From: DAMCAP01 sp964370205
Lineage (GTDB): Bacteria; Bacillota; Clostridia; Oscillospirales; Ruminococcaceae
Assembly (NCBI GenBank): GCA_964370205.1
Contig: CAYJIK010000001.1
Span: forward strand, 1 to 64,000
Direction of reading: 5' to 3'
Length of the DNA stretch: 64,000 bases
Made by a program: the position numbers and the translations under genes. The notes beneath the pieces were generated by a model. It worked only from the letters and a program-made list of their open reading frames with translations, was not told the DNA's origin and did not search any database. Of the stretch, positions 53,749 through 62,097 are shown in pieces. Position 1 is the stretch's first letter. Each line of letters starts with the position of its first letter.

Positions 53749-54090
53749 TCATGAGTTGATATCGCCGCAAACTACCTCACTATCATAAAACTGCTCAGTG
53801 AAATAGGTGGCTTTTTCTACCTGCTCTTTTGTAAATGTCATACCCGTCGGTGCTACTACCCATTTTTCTTCCACATCATCATGTCTGCGTATGATTGCGA
53901 TGACTGTTCCTGTGAAGGACACTACAGGCACGTCCACCCCAAGGATATAAGCGTCCTGTTCATCGCCGTCGCCTGCTGTGATACCTTCAATGTAGCCGTA
54001 GTTTATTGGGTAGATCATGTCTTTAGCGGTTGGGTGGGTAGAACCTAGGGGACGGTCGATGGTGACTGTCACTGTTTTGCCTATAATCAT
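53749..54090 (-). CDS. short soluble inorganic pyrophosphatase-like protein
   Basis: 113 residues beginning MIIGKTVTVTIDRPLGS (the frame's longer start MNCRRNS is unsupported). It has INYGYIEGITAGDGDEQDAYILG with the DGDxxD-type metal stretch and VIAIIRRHDD. This is the short clostridial pyrophosphatase-like form; the ordinary type I enzyme is about 170 residues, so a reduced or regulatory function is possible. TAGGAG precedes its ATG. Confidence 0.8.
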   Translation of the reverse strand: MIIGKTVTVTIDRPLGSTHPTAKDMIYPINYGYIEGITAGDGDEQDAYILGVDVPVVSFTGTVIAIIRRHDDVEEKWVVAPTGMTFTKEQVEKATYFTEQFYDSEVVCGDINS

Positions 54091-54162
54091 GCTATTTCTC
54101 CTACAATTCAAAACAGCGAAATTTATTAAGGATTGCTCCTCGAACTCCGCTGTTTCTTATTC

Positions 54163-54756
54163 TTAAGCGTTCTCTTCAATGAAAAAGTTGCCGTGTAGCG
54201 TTTTATACTCTTCATACACACGTTGTACACCGTCAAAATTCAGCTGGTACATTCTAAACGTAACCTCTATATTTTTCGGTTGCCACTGCTCGACATATGA
54301 GTATTTGTACTCCATACCCACCTTCTTCATGACCTCGCCACTTGCAACATTATTGACATCATGCGTGGCAGTGACATAGCAATAGCCATTAGCTTTTAAC
54401 CGATCCAGCACAGCTAACACCGCCTCGGTGACAATACCTTTACCCCAGTACTCCTTCGCCAGACCGTACCCTATGTCATAGCTCTCGTTGTCGGACAGGG
54501 TGACGTAACCAATAGGTTTGTCTTCATCTTTTAGCGTTATAGCGTATCGATAGGCGGACGGTCTTTCGTAGTAATCAAAATAGGTGAGTTTCATAAAGCT
54601 GTGTGCCTTGGCGTGGGACGTAATAGGAAACCACGGTAGGTAGACATTCACCTCGGTGTCGCTCAATAGTGCTTGCATGGCGGCGACATCGTCAGCGGTA
54701 AACCTGCGCAGTACAAGCCGCTCGGTGACAAGTTTCGGGGTGTTTTCCACTTTCAT
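54163..54756 (-). CDS. GNAT family N-acetyltransferase (RimJ/RimL-type)
   Basis: 197 residues; TERLVLRRFTADDVAAM at the start, acetyl-CoA binding in GYGLAKEYWGKGIVTEAVLAVL (WGKGI core near 107-113) and the later ATHDVNNVASGEVMKKVGM. This pattern is that of RimJ/RimL-like acetyltransferases, which act on ribosomal protein N-termini or small molecules. GTGAGGAAG precedes the ATG. Substrate unknown. Confidence 0.88.
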   Translation of the reverse strand: MKVENTPKLVTERLVLRRFTADDVAAMQALLSDTEVNVYLPWFPITSHAKAHSFMKLTYFDYYERPSAYRYAITLKDEDKPIGYVTLSDNESYDIGYGLAKEYWGKGIVTEAVLAVLDRLKANGYCYVTATHDVNNVASGEVMKKVGMEYKYSYVEQWQPKNIEVTFRMYQLNFDGVQRVYEEYKTLHGNFFIEENA

Positions 54757-54790
54757 TTTGCTTCCTCACTATCTTTATGCCTTTAAAGCG

Positions 54791-56599
54791 TTACTCCACC
54801 GTCACTGACTTCGCAAGGTTTCTCGGTTTGTCAACATCTCTACCCAGCAGTGTCGCCGTGTGATACGCCACAAGGTGCATAGCTGTTGCGGTAGGGAAGG
54901 GGGAGAAGCGTTCGTCTTGACAGGGGATATCCACCTTGAGGTCAACGCCGTCGGGGGTGTCACCGCCTATTGTGGACAACAGGATAGTCTTTGCACCTCT
55001 CGCTTTGACCTCCTGTATGTTTGACACCAACTTTAAGAAGGTGCTCCCACAAGTCGCCACCGAAACTACAGGCACTTCCTCTGAAATGAGCGCTATAGAG
55101 CCGTGCTTCAGTTCACCTGCAGGGTAGGCTTCACTGTGAATATATGTGATTTCTTTAAGTTTGAGCGACCCCTCACACGCTAGGTGGCTGTCCACACCCC
55201 TGCCCACATAGAACAGATTTTTTGCAGTGTGGATCACTTCTGCTATCGCTTTGAGTTTTTCGTCTAACGTCAGTGTCTGCTTAATATCCTCGACAGAGCG
55301 CAGAATACCGGCTACAATTTCCTTAGCACCCTCAACATTCCCACCGACTTCAAGTAGCTTTGCCGCTATCAGGTATAAGACCGCCATCTGTACAGAATAC
55401 GCCTTAGTACTTGCCACAGAAATCTCAGGACCTGCGTTTGTGTATATAACATAGTCGCAAAGCCTTGATATGGTAGAACCGAGCACATTTACAATCCCAA
55501 GCACTTTAACCCCACGGCTTTGCGCCAGATTTATAGCGGCGATACTGTCCGCAGTTTCCCCCGACTGCGATATTACGATTACAAGTTCATCATTTTTCAG
55601 TATCGGGTCTTGATACCTAAACTCTGACGCTACATGTACCGTTACAGGTATTCTGACAGTGCTTTCGATAATATGCTTACCTATAAGCCCTGCGTGCATA
55701 GCAGTACCACAAGCTACGATATGTACAGCAGATACGCTTTCCCATAAGCTGTTAGTGATGTCGCTGTCAGAAAAGCAGGGGAGACCATCGCTTATTTTAG
55801 GGTTTACCGTTTTGAGTATAGCTGTGGGGACTTCGTTTATCTCTTTAAGCATAAAGTTTGGGTAGCCGTCTGCGCCGCTTTCGCTGTAGTCGTAGCTGAT
55901 TTTCTCCCAATTTTGCTCTATAGGTTGGTTTTTAATATCAAATATATTCAGATTTTGTGAGGTCACTTCCGCTATCTGACCGTCAGACAGCCTCACGAAC
56001 TTGTCTGTGTATTTTACAATAGCAAGCGAGTCAGAGGCTATAAAACCTTCGTCGTCATTTTTAGACACTATAAGTGGTGCGTCTTTACAGACGGCGTAGA
56101 TGTGCCCCGGTTTGTCTGCAAACAGTATGCCAAGAGCGTATGCACCCTCCGCTTTTTCTGTTGCTTTACGGATGGCGGTTATAGGGCAACCGTCGTAGAA
56201 GCTGTCGATAAGGCAAGCGAGCGGCTCGCTGTCTGTCTGCGACTTCATCACGAAGCCTTTACCCACTACCTCACTGCGTATATCGGTGAAGTTTTCTATG
56301 ATGCCGTTGTGGACAATCTGCACTCGCTCAGTACCGTGAGGATGGGAATTCACCTCGGACGGCACACCGTGCGTCGCCCAGCGGGTATGGGCTATACCGC
56401 AGTCGCCTGTGTAGGTGGTTTCGGTCAGTTTTTCCTCCAGATTGTAAAGCCTGCCCACCGCCTTAACTACCGAAAAAGCACCGCCCTCTAAAAACACTGC
56501 CCCGGCCGAGTCATAACCTCGATACTCAAGCCGTGAAAGCCCATGAAGCAGTATATCCGAAAGTTTACCTTTGCCTGTATATCCTATTATGCCACACAT
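54791..56599 (-). CDS. glmS: glucosamine-6-phosphate synthase
   Basis: Converts fructose-6-phosphate and glutamine to glucosamine-6-phosphate for cell wall precursors. MCGIIGYTGKG gives the catalytic N-terminal Cys; glutamine amidotransferase domain to about 235, then two SIS domains (VACGTAMHAGLIGK, GRGVDSHLACEGSLKLKEI) and the LAKSVTVE C-terminus. 602 residues. AAAGGAG precedes the ATG and it follows murC by 31 bases, so the two probably form an operon; the gap is too short for a glmS ribozyme. Confidence 0.97.
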   Translation of the reverse strand: MCGIIGYTGKGKLSDILLHGLSRLEYRGYDSAGAVFLEGGAFSVVKAVGRLYNLEEKLTETTYTGDCGIAHTRWATHGVPSEVNSHPHGTERVQIVHNGIIENFTDIRSEVVGKGFVMKSQTDSEPLACLIDSFYDGCPITAIRKATEKAEGAYALGILFADKPGHIYAVCKDAPLIVSKNDDEGFIASDSLAIVKYTDKFVRLSDGQIAEVTSQNLNIFDIKNQPIEQNWEKISYDYSESGADGYPNFMLKEINEVPTAILKTVNPKISDGLPCFSDSDITNSLWESVSAVHIVACGTAMHAGLIGKHIIESTVRIPVTVHVASEFRYQDPILKNDELVIVISQSGETADSIAAINLAQSRGVKVLGIVNVLGSTISRLCDYVIYTNAGPEISVASTKAYSVQMAVLYLIAAKLLEVGGNVEGAKEIVAGILRSVEDIKQTLTLDEKLKAIAEVIHTAKNLFYVGRGVDSHLACEGSLKLKEITYIHSEAYPAGELKHGSIALISEEVPVVSVATCGSTFLKLVSNIQEVKARGAKTILLSTIGGDTPDGVDLKVDIPCQDERFSPFPTATAMHLVAYHTATLLGRDVDKPRNLAKSVTVE

Positions 56600-56630
56600 G
56601 TGGTTTCACTCCTTTGTTACGTTTAATTGT

Positions 56631-58007
56631 TTAAGCTTTACTTTCTAAACACATTTTTATCATCCGTGCGCACTTGTAAACATCTCCGCACCCCATTGTA
56701 AGCACTAAATCTCCGTCCTCAGCGTTACGGCTCACATACTCCGCTATCTCCTCGAACGTTTCAAACCAGACACTGTCAGGGGTTAAAACTGCAAGGTCTT
56801 CTGTGGTTATACCTAGGGTGTCGGTTTCTCGACCGCCCATTATGGCACTCATCACAACACGGTCGGCTATAGAAAGCGAGTCCGCAAACTCCGCTAAAAA
56901 CTCCTTGGTGCGTGTGTAAGTGTACGGCTGAAACACCGCCCAAACCTTCTTATACCCCATTCCGTTCACAGTGGACAGTATAGCTTCAACCTCCTTCGGA
57001 TGGTGAGCGTAATCGTCCGCTACTGTGACGCCGTTTACCGTCCCCAGCACCTCAAAGCGTCTGCCCGTGCCTGTATAACTTGCAAGTCCTGCCGTCAATC
57101 TATCCGCTTCCGCCCCTGCCGATATACATGCGGCAAGTGCGGCAACTGCGTTTAGAACATTATGCGCCCCCGGGACATTTATTTCTGCCTCGCACAACGC
57201 TTTACCGTTACTGTTTAGGGTAAATGTCGTTTTCATCGGTGTTATTTTTTTAACGTCGGTGGGGTAGAAGTCGTTTTGATCGCCACTGCCAAAAGTCACG
57301 ACAGGTGTTGAAACGCCCTCCACAGCTTTCATTGCATTTTCATCATCGCCATTTACGATAACCGCTTTGCTGCAAAGCTCCGCAAACTTTGAAAAGGAGT
57401 GTATAACACCGTCAAGCGAGCCGAAATACTCGAGGTGGTCAGCATCGACGTTTAGTATAACGCCGTAGTCGGGGGCGAGCATGAGGTAGGTGTCATTGTA
57501 CTCACATGCTTCGCAGACAAAATAGTCGCTGTCACCTGCTTTTCCGCTACCGTTTAGTAGGGGAAGTTTTCCGCCTATCAGAACAGAGGGGTCATAACCG
57601 CCCTCCAGCATCATCTGCGACGCCATGGAGGTGGTGGTGGTTTTGCCGTGTGTGCCTGCAATGGCGATACACTTATCATACCGCTTACTCACAAGCCCAA
57701 ACAGCTCTGCACGCTCGATAAGAGGTATCCCACGTTTTTTTGCTTCGGTCAGCTCGACATTGCTAAGCGGTATCGCTGCAGAATATACCACCGCTTCTGC
57801 TCCGCCTAGGTTTTCGGCATTATGTCCGATTGTGACAGTAATGCCCATATCACGCTCACGGTCGATGTTATCGCCGGGGTTTACATCCGAGCCTGTTATG
57901 GTGTAGCCCTCTCGGTGCAGAATTTCAACAAGAGGGAACATCCCCGATCCACCTATACCGACAAAGTGAAGTTGCTTTATACTTTTCAACATTTCTTCTG
58001 TAAACAT
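56631..58007 (-). CDS. murC: UDP-N-acetylmuramate-L-alanine ligase
   Basis: First amino acid ligase of peptidoglycan synthesis. GIGGSGMFPLVEIL near residue 17-30, GTHGKTTTTSMASQ (P-loop, about 117) and DDYAHHPKEVEAIL near 330; 458 residues. The leader has a GGAAAGG site 44 bases upstream with a hairpin between (58022-58046), discussed as a finding. It is the first gene of a murC-glmS unit. Confidence 0.96.
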   Translation of the reverse strand: MFTEEMLKSIKQLHFVGIGGSGMFPLVEILHREGYTITGSDVNPGDNIDRERDMGITVTIGHNAENLGGAEAVVYSAAIPLSNVELTEAKKRGIPLIERAELFGLVSKRYDKCIAIAGTHGKTTTTSMASQMMLEGGYDPSVLIGGKLPLLNGSGKAGDSDYFVCEACEYNDTYLMLAPDYGVILNVDADHLEYFGSLDGVIHSFSKFAELCSKAVIVNGDDENAMKAVEGVSTPVVTFGSGDQNDFYPTDVKKITPMKTTFTLNSNGKALCEAEINVPGAHNVLNAVAALAACISAGAEADRLTAGLASYTGTGRRFEVLGTVNGVTVADDYAHHPKEVEAILSTVNGMGYKKVWAVFQPYTYTRTKEFLAEFADSLSIADRVVMSAIMGGRETDTLGITTEDLAVLTPDSVWFETFEEIAEYVSRNAEDGDLVLTMGCGDVYKCARMIKMCLESKA

Positions 58008-58375
58008 ATTTCAACCACGCCCCCACGTACACGTAGTGCTTGTGGGTACTGCCTTTCCTGAGTTTTTGCATATAATATACACGAGAGTGTAACTCGCAAG
58101 TATAGTGTACTCAAATAAATATTGCCAAACGTCAACCATTATTACTCAATGGACTTGCAACAACCAAAACTGTATTTAATTAGAATTATATCACAGTCGT
58201 TATATTTTGTGAATATTTATTTTGAAAGTGCTGATAATAAGTATAAGTGTCGCACTGTGTCGATTTTTATCAGCAGTCAAAGCGGCATAGGATATTCCTC
58301 GATGAATAACAACAGCGACGTTTATGTGATATTCACAGGACATTCGCAGGTATATAGAAAAGGACGGTCACAGAT
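58008..58375. other. 368-base divergent intergenic region, murC and spoVG
   Basis: Holds a minus-strand promoter for murC (58072-58099), its leader with a hairpin, and the leader of spoVG. The 87-residue frame starting at 58122 overlaps spoVG and shows no family match, so I do not call it. No convincing promoter was found for spoVG. Confidence 0.5.
58072..58099 (-). promoter_or_regulatory. putative promoter of murC-glmS
   Basis: On the minus strand TTGCGA (58099-58094), 16-base spacer, TATTAT (58077-58072). Transcription would start near 58065. Confidence 0.45.
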
Positions 58376-58681
58376 ATGGAAATAACAGATATCAAAATAA
58401 GAAGAACCTACCGAGATAATAGATTAAAGGCACTTGTTTCGCTCACCATAGACAGTGAGATAGCTATACATGATATCAAGGTCATAGAAGGCCCGAATAG
58501 GCTTTTTGTCGCAATGCCGAGCAGGCGTGACGAAAACGGTGAATTCCGAGACATCTGCCACCCGATAACACTTGAAGCTCGAAAGCAACTGGAAAGTGTA
58601 GTGCTAAACACCTATCACCATCATATTTCAACCCTCGATGCTACTCAGCAAGACACAGGTGCAGAATCTATAGTGGAGTAA
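58376..58681 (+). CDS. spoVG: septation/sporulation regulator SpoVG
   Basis: SpoVG is a small RNA/DNA-binding protein controlling septation and sporulation. MEITDIKIRR, DSEIAIHDIKVIEG, LFVAMPSRRDENGEFRDICHPI and the final helix are typical; 101 residues. AAAAGGACGG precedes the ATG. The purR/ipk genes often upstream are absent. Confidence 0.95.
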   Translation: MEITDIKIRRTYRDNRLKALVSLTIDSEIAIHDIKVIEGPNRLFVAMPSRRDENGEFRDICHPITLEARKQLESVVLNTYHHHISTLDATQQDTGAESIVE

Positions 58682-58811
58682 ATAGCTATTTTAGCGCTTG
58701 TTAAAATTTTTACACCACTCTCCCTTTAAGATATGCATAAAAATCACCGTTTAATACGCAATACCTCCCAACAAGTAATAAAGCCCCCTTTGTTCACACC
58801 ATCTACACAGC

Positions 58812-58838
58812 ACCAAACTTCGCCCCCCTCATATTATA
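58812..58838 (+). promoter_or_regulatory. candidate sigma-K promoter of dpaAB
   Basis: CATATTATA (58830-58838) matches the sigma-K -10 consensus CATAnnnTA in every fixed position, and AC stands 16 bases before it (58812-58813). dpaA begins 80 bases downstream. In Bacillus the dpa (spoVF) operon is driven by sigma-K in the mother cell. Confidence 0.5.
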
Positions 58839-58918
58839 GTATTATCGGAATGATGTTAAGTGTTTACTCACAACCGAACATCTCTCCTTTATATTATGAA
58901 TATGTAGGGGGGTGCTTT

Positions 58919-59809
58919 ATGTCTGAGAGCAATAAAGAGGAGAATGTAAAACGTGAGGTGAGCTTTGGTCTGGTTGGCGGTGACGGTAGAATGGTGTTTC
59001 TGAAAGGGGCGCTTTTAGCACAGGGTTATGACTGCAAAAGCTATCTTCTCCACCGTGATGAACACAGTTTGCAGGGGCTTAGAGAACATAATGTTGTTGT
59101 ATTCCCGATGCCGTGTACAGATAAGGACGGCAAACTGAACTGCCTACATTTCAAAGGTGTGGAACTTGACGAGATACTGCCGTACATTAGCGAAAAAGCG
59201 ATTATTTTCGGCGGTATATTGCCTACAAAACTCTGTTGCCTTAAAGCGGTGGACTTTGCACAGTGGGAAGATTTCGTCCTGCTAAATGCCGCCTCTACAG
59301 CGGAGGGCGCTATACATATAGCCAAAGAGCAGATGAACACGCTTTTCCTCGGTAGTAATGTGCTCATTACAGGTGGTGGTAGAATAGCAACACATCTGGC
59401 ACGCTTACTTCTCGGTTTTTCCGCTAATGTCACCGTTGCAACAAACGTAGCAGAAGAGCGCAGGCGAGCGGAAATGTACGGCGCAAAAGCTATAAGCCTC
59501 AGCGATATAGACGTAGTTTTGCTGACAGCAGACGTGGTGTTTAACACTGTACCGGCGGTGATATTCCATGAAAAAGAGCTTAAACGCCTGAGTGAAAACT
59601 CACTGCTGATAGACCTTGCAAGCCACCCGAGCGGTGTGGACAAACAGGCGGTAGCACGACTTAAAATAAGCTACAGCCACGAGCTCTCCATACCTGCACG
59701 CTACTCGCCAAAAGCGGCAGGGGAGGCGATAGGTCACGCTATACTGTCATCAGAGGAGTTCCGGCGGTTTTTGATACAACTACAAAATCAAGAAAGGGGA
59801 AGGGAGTAA
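58919..59809 (+). CDS. dpaA: dipicolinate synthase subunit A
   Basis: DpaA (SpoVFA) with DpaB makes dipicolinic acid, the spore core chelator. 296 residues from ATG 58919 after GTAGGGGGGTG; an upstream frame to 58733 is not supported. The N-terminal VSFGLVGGDGRMVFLKGALLAQG and the Rossmann fold FLGSNVLITGGGRIATHLARLLLGF match the family. The final segment ends close to DpaB. This confirms a spore-forming organism. Confidence 0.93.
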   Translation: MSESNKEENVKREVSFGLVGGDGRMVFLKGALLAQGYDCKSYLLHRDEHSLQGLREHNVVVFPMPCTDKDGKLNCLHFKGVELDEILPYISEKAIIFGGILPTKLCCLKAVDFAQWEDFVLLNAASTAEGAIHIAKEQMNTLFLGSNVLITGGGRIATHLARLLLGFSANVTVATNVAEERRRAEMYGAKAISLSDIDVVLLTADVVFNTVPAVIFHEKELKRLSENSLLIDLASHPSGVDKQAVARLKISYSHELSIPARYSPKAAGEAIGHAILSSEEFRRFLIQLQNQERGRE

Positions 59810-59810
59810 C

Positions 59811-60392
59811 ATGAAAATAGGGCTTGCGGTAACAGCTTCGTACTGCACATTCAGAGAAGTGCTTGACGCTGTAAAACCACTTTCCCAAAAGGGATACAAT
59901 TTTACCCCTATTATAAGCGAAACAGCATACCAAACCGACACGAAATTTGGTGGAGCGGCGGAATTTGTGCGTGAATTTGAGGATATATCCTGCATAGACG
60001 CTATCCATACCATTGTGGGTGCAGAGCCTATTGGCCCTAAAAAGATGTTTGACCTGCTCGTGGTCGCACCGTGCACAAGTAACACCCTTGCAAAGCTTGC
60101 CTATGGCATTAACGACACCTGTGTAACCATGGCGGTCAAGTCTCACCTGCGTAACGGCGGCCCTGTATTGCTTGCCATATCCACAAATGACGCTCTGGCA
60201 GGTAGTGCCAAAAACATAGGTCAACTGCTAAACTACAAAAATATATACTTCGTCCCGTATGCCCACGACAACAGCGAGGCAAAACCAAACTCCTTGATAG
60301 CGGACTTCTCACTTCTCGAGGAAGCTATGTCATCCGCCCTTAAAGGAAAGCAACTCTACCCGTTGGTGCTTGGGGAGAGGGAGCATCTTTAG
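59811..60392 (+). CDS. dpaB: dipicolinate synthase subunit B
   Basis: Flavoprotein subunit (SpoVFB), 193 residues. MKIGLAVTASYCTFREVLDAV, then VVAPCTSNTLAKLAYGINDTCVTMAVKSHLR match the flavoprotein fold of this family. It starts 1 base after dpaA with AAGGGAG, so both are one operon ended by the terminator at 60421. Confidence 0.93.
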   Translation: MKIGLAVTASYCTFREVLDAVKPLSQKGYNFTPIISETAYQTDTKFGGAAEFVREFEDISCIDAIHTIVGAEPIGPKKMFDLLVVAPCTSNTLAKLAYGINDTCVTMAVKSHLRNGGPVLLAISTNDALAGSAKNIGQLLNYKNIYFVPYAHDNSEAKPNSLIADFSLLEEAMSSALKGKQLYPLVLGEREHL

Positions 60393-60420
60393 CATATGTT
60401 TTAGCAATAGATATCATAAG

Positions 60421-60458
60421 AAAAACCTCTTGACCGAGTTTTAAGGTCGAGAGGTTTT
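60421..60458 (+). terminator. intrinsic terminator after dpaB, bidirectional
   Basis: AAAAACCTCTTGACC and GGTCGAGAGGTTTTT pair almost fully around a 9-base loop. It also serves the rhodanese gene coming from the other strand. Confidence 0.88.
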
Positions 60459-60470
60459 TCGTTTTCTTAT

Positions 60471-60767
60471 CTATTTATGCTTTGAAACGCTACTATATCC
60501 ACCCTTTAGACTATAAGCATCATAGCCCTCGTCCAGCATTTTCTCGGTGACCTTTTTACTGCTTATACCCATGTAGCAGGAGAATACTATTTTCTTCTCT
60601 TTGTACGCTAACAACTCACCGGCTGACACCTTGAGTCTTGGGATGTTTACAGCGTTCGGTATCGGGCTTTTTTCAGCGTCTTTTGTTTCTCTTATGTCTA
60701 TGAGTACATAGCTGTCAGTCGGGAGCGCCTTCAGTTCATCAATTGTAATTTCATAAGATTTTGCCAT
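60471..60767 (-). CDS. rhodanese-like domain protein
   Basis: 98 residues, a single rhodanese fold: DSYVLIDIRETKDAEKSPIPNAVNIP at the start and the active-site loop VFSCYMGISSKKV with the catalytic Cys near residue 70. The loop (CYMGISS) is unlike the usual CRxGxRS, so sulfur transfer may be altered. GAAAGGACG precedes the ATG. It shares a terminator with dpaB. Confidence 0.87.
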   Translation of the reverse strand: MAKSYEITIDELKALPTDSYVLIDIRETKDAEKSPIPNAVNIPRLKVSAGELLAYKEKKIVFSCYMGISSKKVTEKMLDEGYDAYSLKGGYSSVSKHK

Positions 60768-60869
60768 CGTTTTCGTCCTTTCTATTTTGGCATTTTTGCT
60801 AAATTGTTTGGCAACAGTATATCATACTTTTTTGGTATAATAAAGGGCTTTCAAAAAAGTTTACATACA

Positions 60870-61343
60870 TCATAGATATTTTTGCACCCTAGTAGTCACA
60901 AGGTCGGTAGGGGACATACTTAGTAGCTCCTTCTGCTGTACCCATTTATAGCCCACCGTCTCGCCTTCCTCAAGGGTGACAGAATTTTTATCAGCACTTG
61001 TAGTACACAAAAATGTGCAGTAAACTGTGTGGCGCTCTTTGTTCACCTCGCTACCTAAAAGGACAAACTCGCCTGACGGTATCCCTGTTTCTTCGTACAA
61101 CTCTCTTTTTGCACAGCTATGAGCATCCTCTCCCACCGTTGCAGAACCGCCTGCTGTAGCCTCCCACATGCCACCGTGATGCTTTTGCGGATGACGTTTC
61201 ATAAGCAGATAGCTTCCGTCCTCGTGCCTCACAAGTATGTCACATACCAAATGGTACACATCATCGGGTATTACTTCGCCCCTTACAAGCGGAGGAAGAT
61301 CAAGCTTGTTTAGATGTTCGTCATAAGCGTCCCAAAGTTCCAT
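60870..61343 (-). CDS. NUDIX hydrolase
   Basis: 157 residues. The Nudix box is in EATAGGSATVGEDAHSCAKRELYEETGIPSGEF, with REx2EExG intact (RELYEETG). The N-terminal MELWDAYDEHLNKLDLPPLVRGEVIP resembles isopentenyl-diphosphate isomerase-like NUDIX proteins, but no Idi-specific Cys is seen. AAAAGGAG precedes its ATG. Confidence 0.88.
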   Translation of the reverse strand: MELWDAYDEHLNKLDLPPLVRGEVIPDDVYHLVCDILVRHEDGSYLLMKRHPQKHHGGMWEATAGGSATVGEDAHSCAKRELYEETGIPSGEFVLLGSEVNKERHTVYCTFLCTTSADKNSVTLEEGETVGYKWVQQKELLSMSPTDLVTTRVQKYL

Positions 61344-61484
61344 GAGCTTCTCCTTTTATATAAATTAGAAGTCACATCATATCACACGACACATCAACAT
61401 GCAAGTTCTACATCGGACAGGTTGTGAATATACAATTTACATAAGCACTTATAACATTTACAACTACAGAAATGGGGTTTACCT

Positions 61485-61901
61485 ATGAAAAAGAAGATGA
61501 GACCGTTTGGCAGAGTAGCAAAAGGTGGCGCTATAGCACTGAGTGATAGGCTTACTTTAGGAGTGCGTGCCTGTGTTATTGGGCTAGGGGTGATGTTTGT
61601 GGTTATGGTGTTGCTGTCACTGTTGATGAGTGTAGCGTCACTGCCTATCGATATGGCGAATGTGCTGTCCAGTGCCTCCATTATAGTGGGGTGTTTTGTG
61701 GCGGGGTTTGTACTGCTTAGAGGCATAAGGGAAAATGGGCTTCTGTACGGCGGTTTATGCGGTCTTACGATTTACGCCATATTGGTGATCTGTTCACTTA
61801 TGTACGACCCGTCCTTTTCACAAGTTGCACCGATAAAGGCGGTTATGACCATGCTAAGCGGTGCTATTGGTGGAGTGTCGGGGATAAATATACGCCGATA
61901 A
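61485..61901 (+). CDS. TIGR04086 family membrane protein
   Basis: 138 residues with four membrane segments (about 27-50, 58-80, 84-104 and 115-135). The pattern of GKxLRALG-poor, small hydrophobic helices and a Gly-rich close matches the TIGR04086 family, seen in Gram-positive bacteria without known function. Start ATG 61485 (MKKKMRPFGR, basic, so N-in). Confidence 0.75.
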   Translation: MKKKMRPFGRVAKGGAIALSDRLTLGVRACVIGLGVMFVVMVLLSLLMSVASLPIDMANVLSSASIIVGCFVAGFVLLRGIRENGLLYGGLCGLTIYAILVICSLMYDPSFSQVAPIKAVMTMLSGAIGGVSGINIRR

Positions 61902-61972
61902 CAGGGGGAAGGGCTACAGACCTACCATAAAATTAGTAATAAGGAATGATGTTGGCTGAAAGTAAGGTTTGC

Positions 61973-62080
61973 AACCGTGGTTGTAACCACGGTTTGTGTT
62001 CTTCGGCACAGCCTCAGTTTTATAACACGAGAAGCTTTATGTGACAAAAACCGCACAAAATCGTGGTTGTAACTTGCAGA
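61973..62080 (+). promoter_or_regulatory. candidate structured RNA element in the spoIIM-like leader, copy 2
   Basis: AACCGTGGTT (61973-61982) pairs with AACCACGGTT (61985-61994), a perfect 10-base palindrome. AACCACG can alternatively pair with CGTGGTT near 62063. Then follow TTTGTG (pairing CACAAA), TTCTTCGGCACAGCCTCA, GTTTT, TATGTGAC, AAAAAC as in the lon leader. The stem bases differ from copy 1 while pairing is kept. AAGGAATG occurs on both sides (61941-61948, 62081-62088). Confidence 0.6.
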
Positions 62081-62097
62081 AAGGAATGGGCATTAGG

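Noticed and set aside
53554..53754. 66-residue plus-strand frame
   Set aside because: It runs straight through the strong terminator of the peptidase gene; no RBS.
56600..56630. glmS ribozyme
   Set aside because: Only 31 bases separate murC and glmS, too few for the ribozyme.
58275..58310. Possible sigma-H promoter of spoVG
   Set aside because: AGGATATT and GAAT are present, but the spacing is far shorter than the sigma-H consensus allows.
58122..58385. 87-residue plus-strand frame before spoVG
   Set aside because: It overlaps the spoVG start in another frame, has no ribosome binding site at its start and no family match.
58733..58918. N-terminal extension of dpaA
   Set aside because: Low-complexity residues unlike DpaA; the RBS supports ATG 58919.
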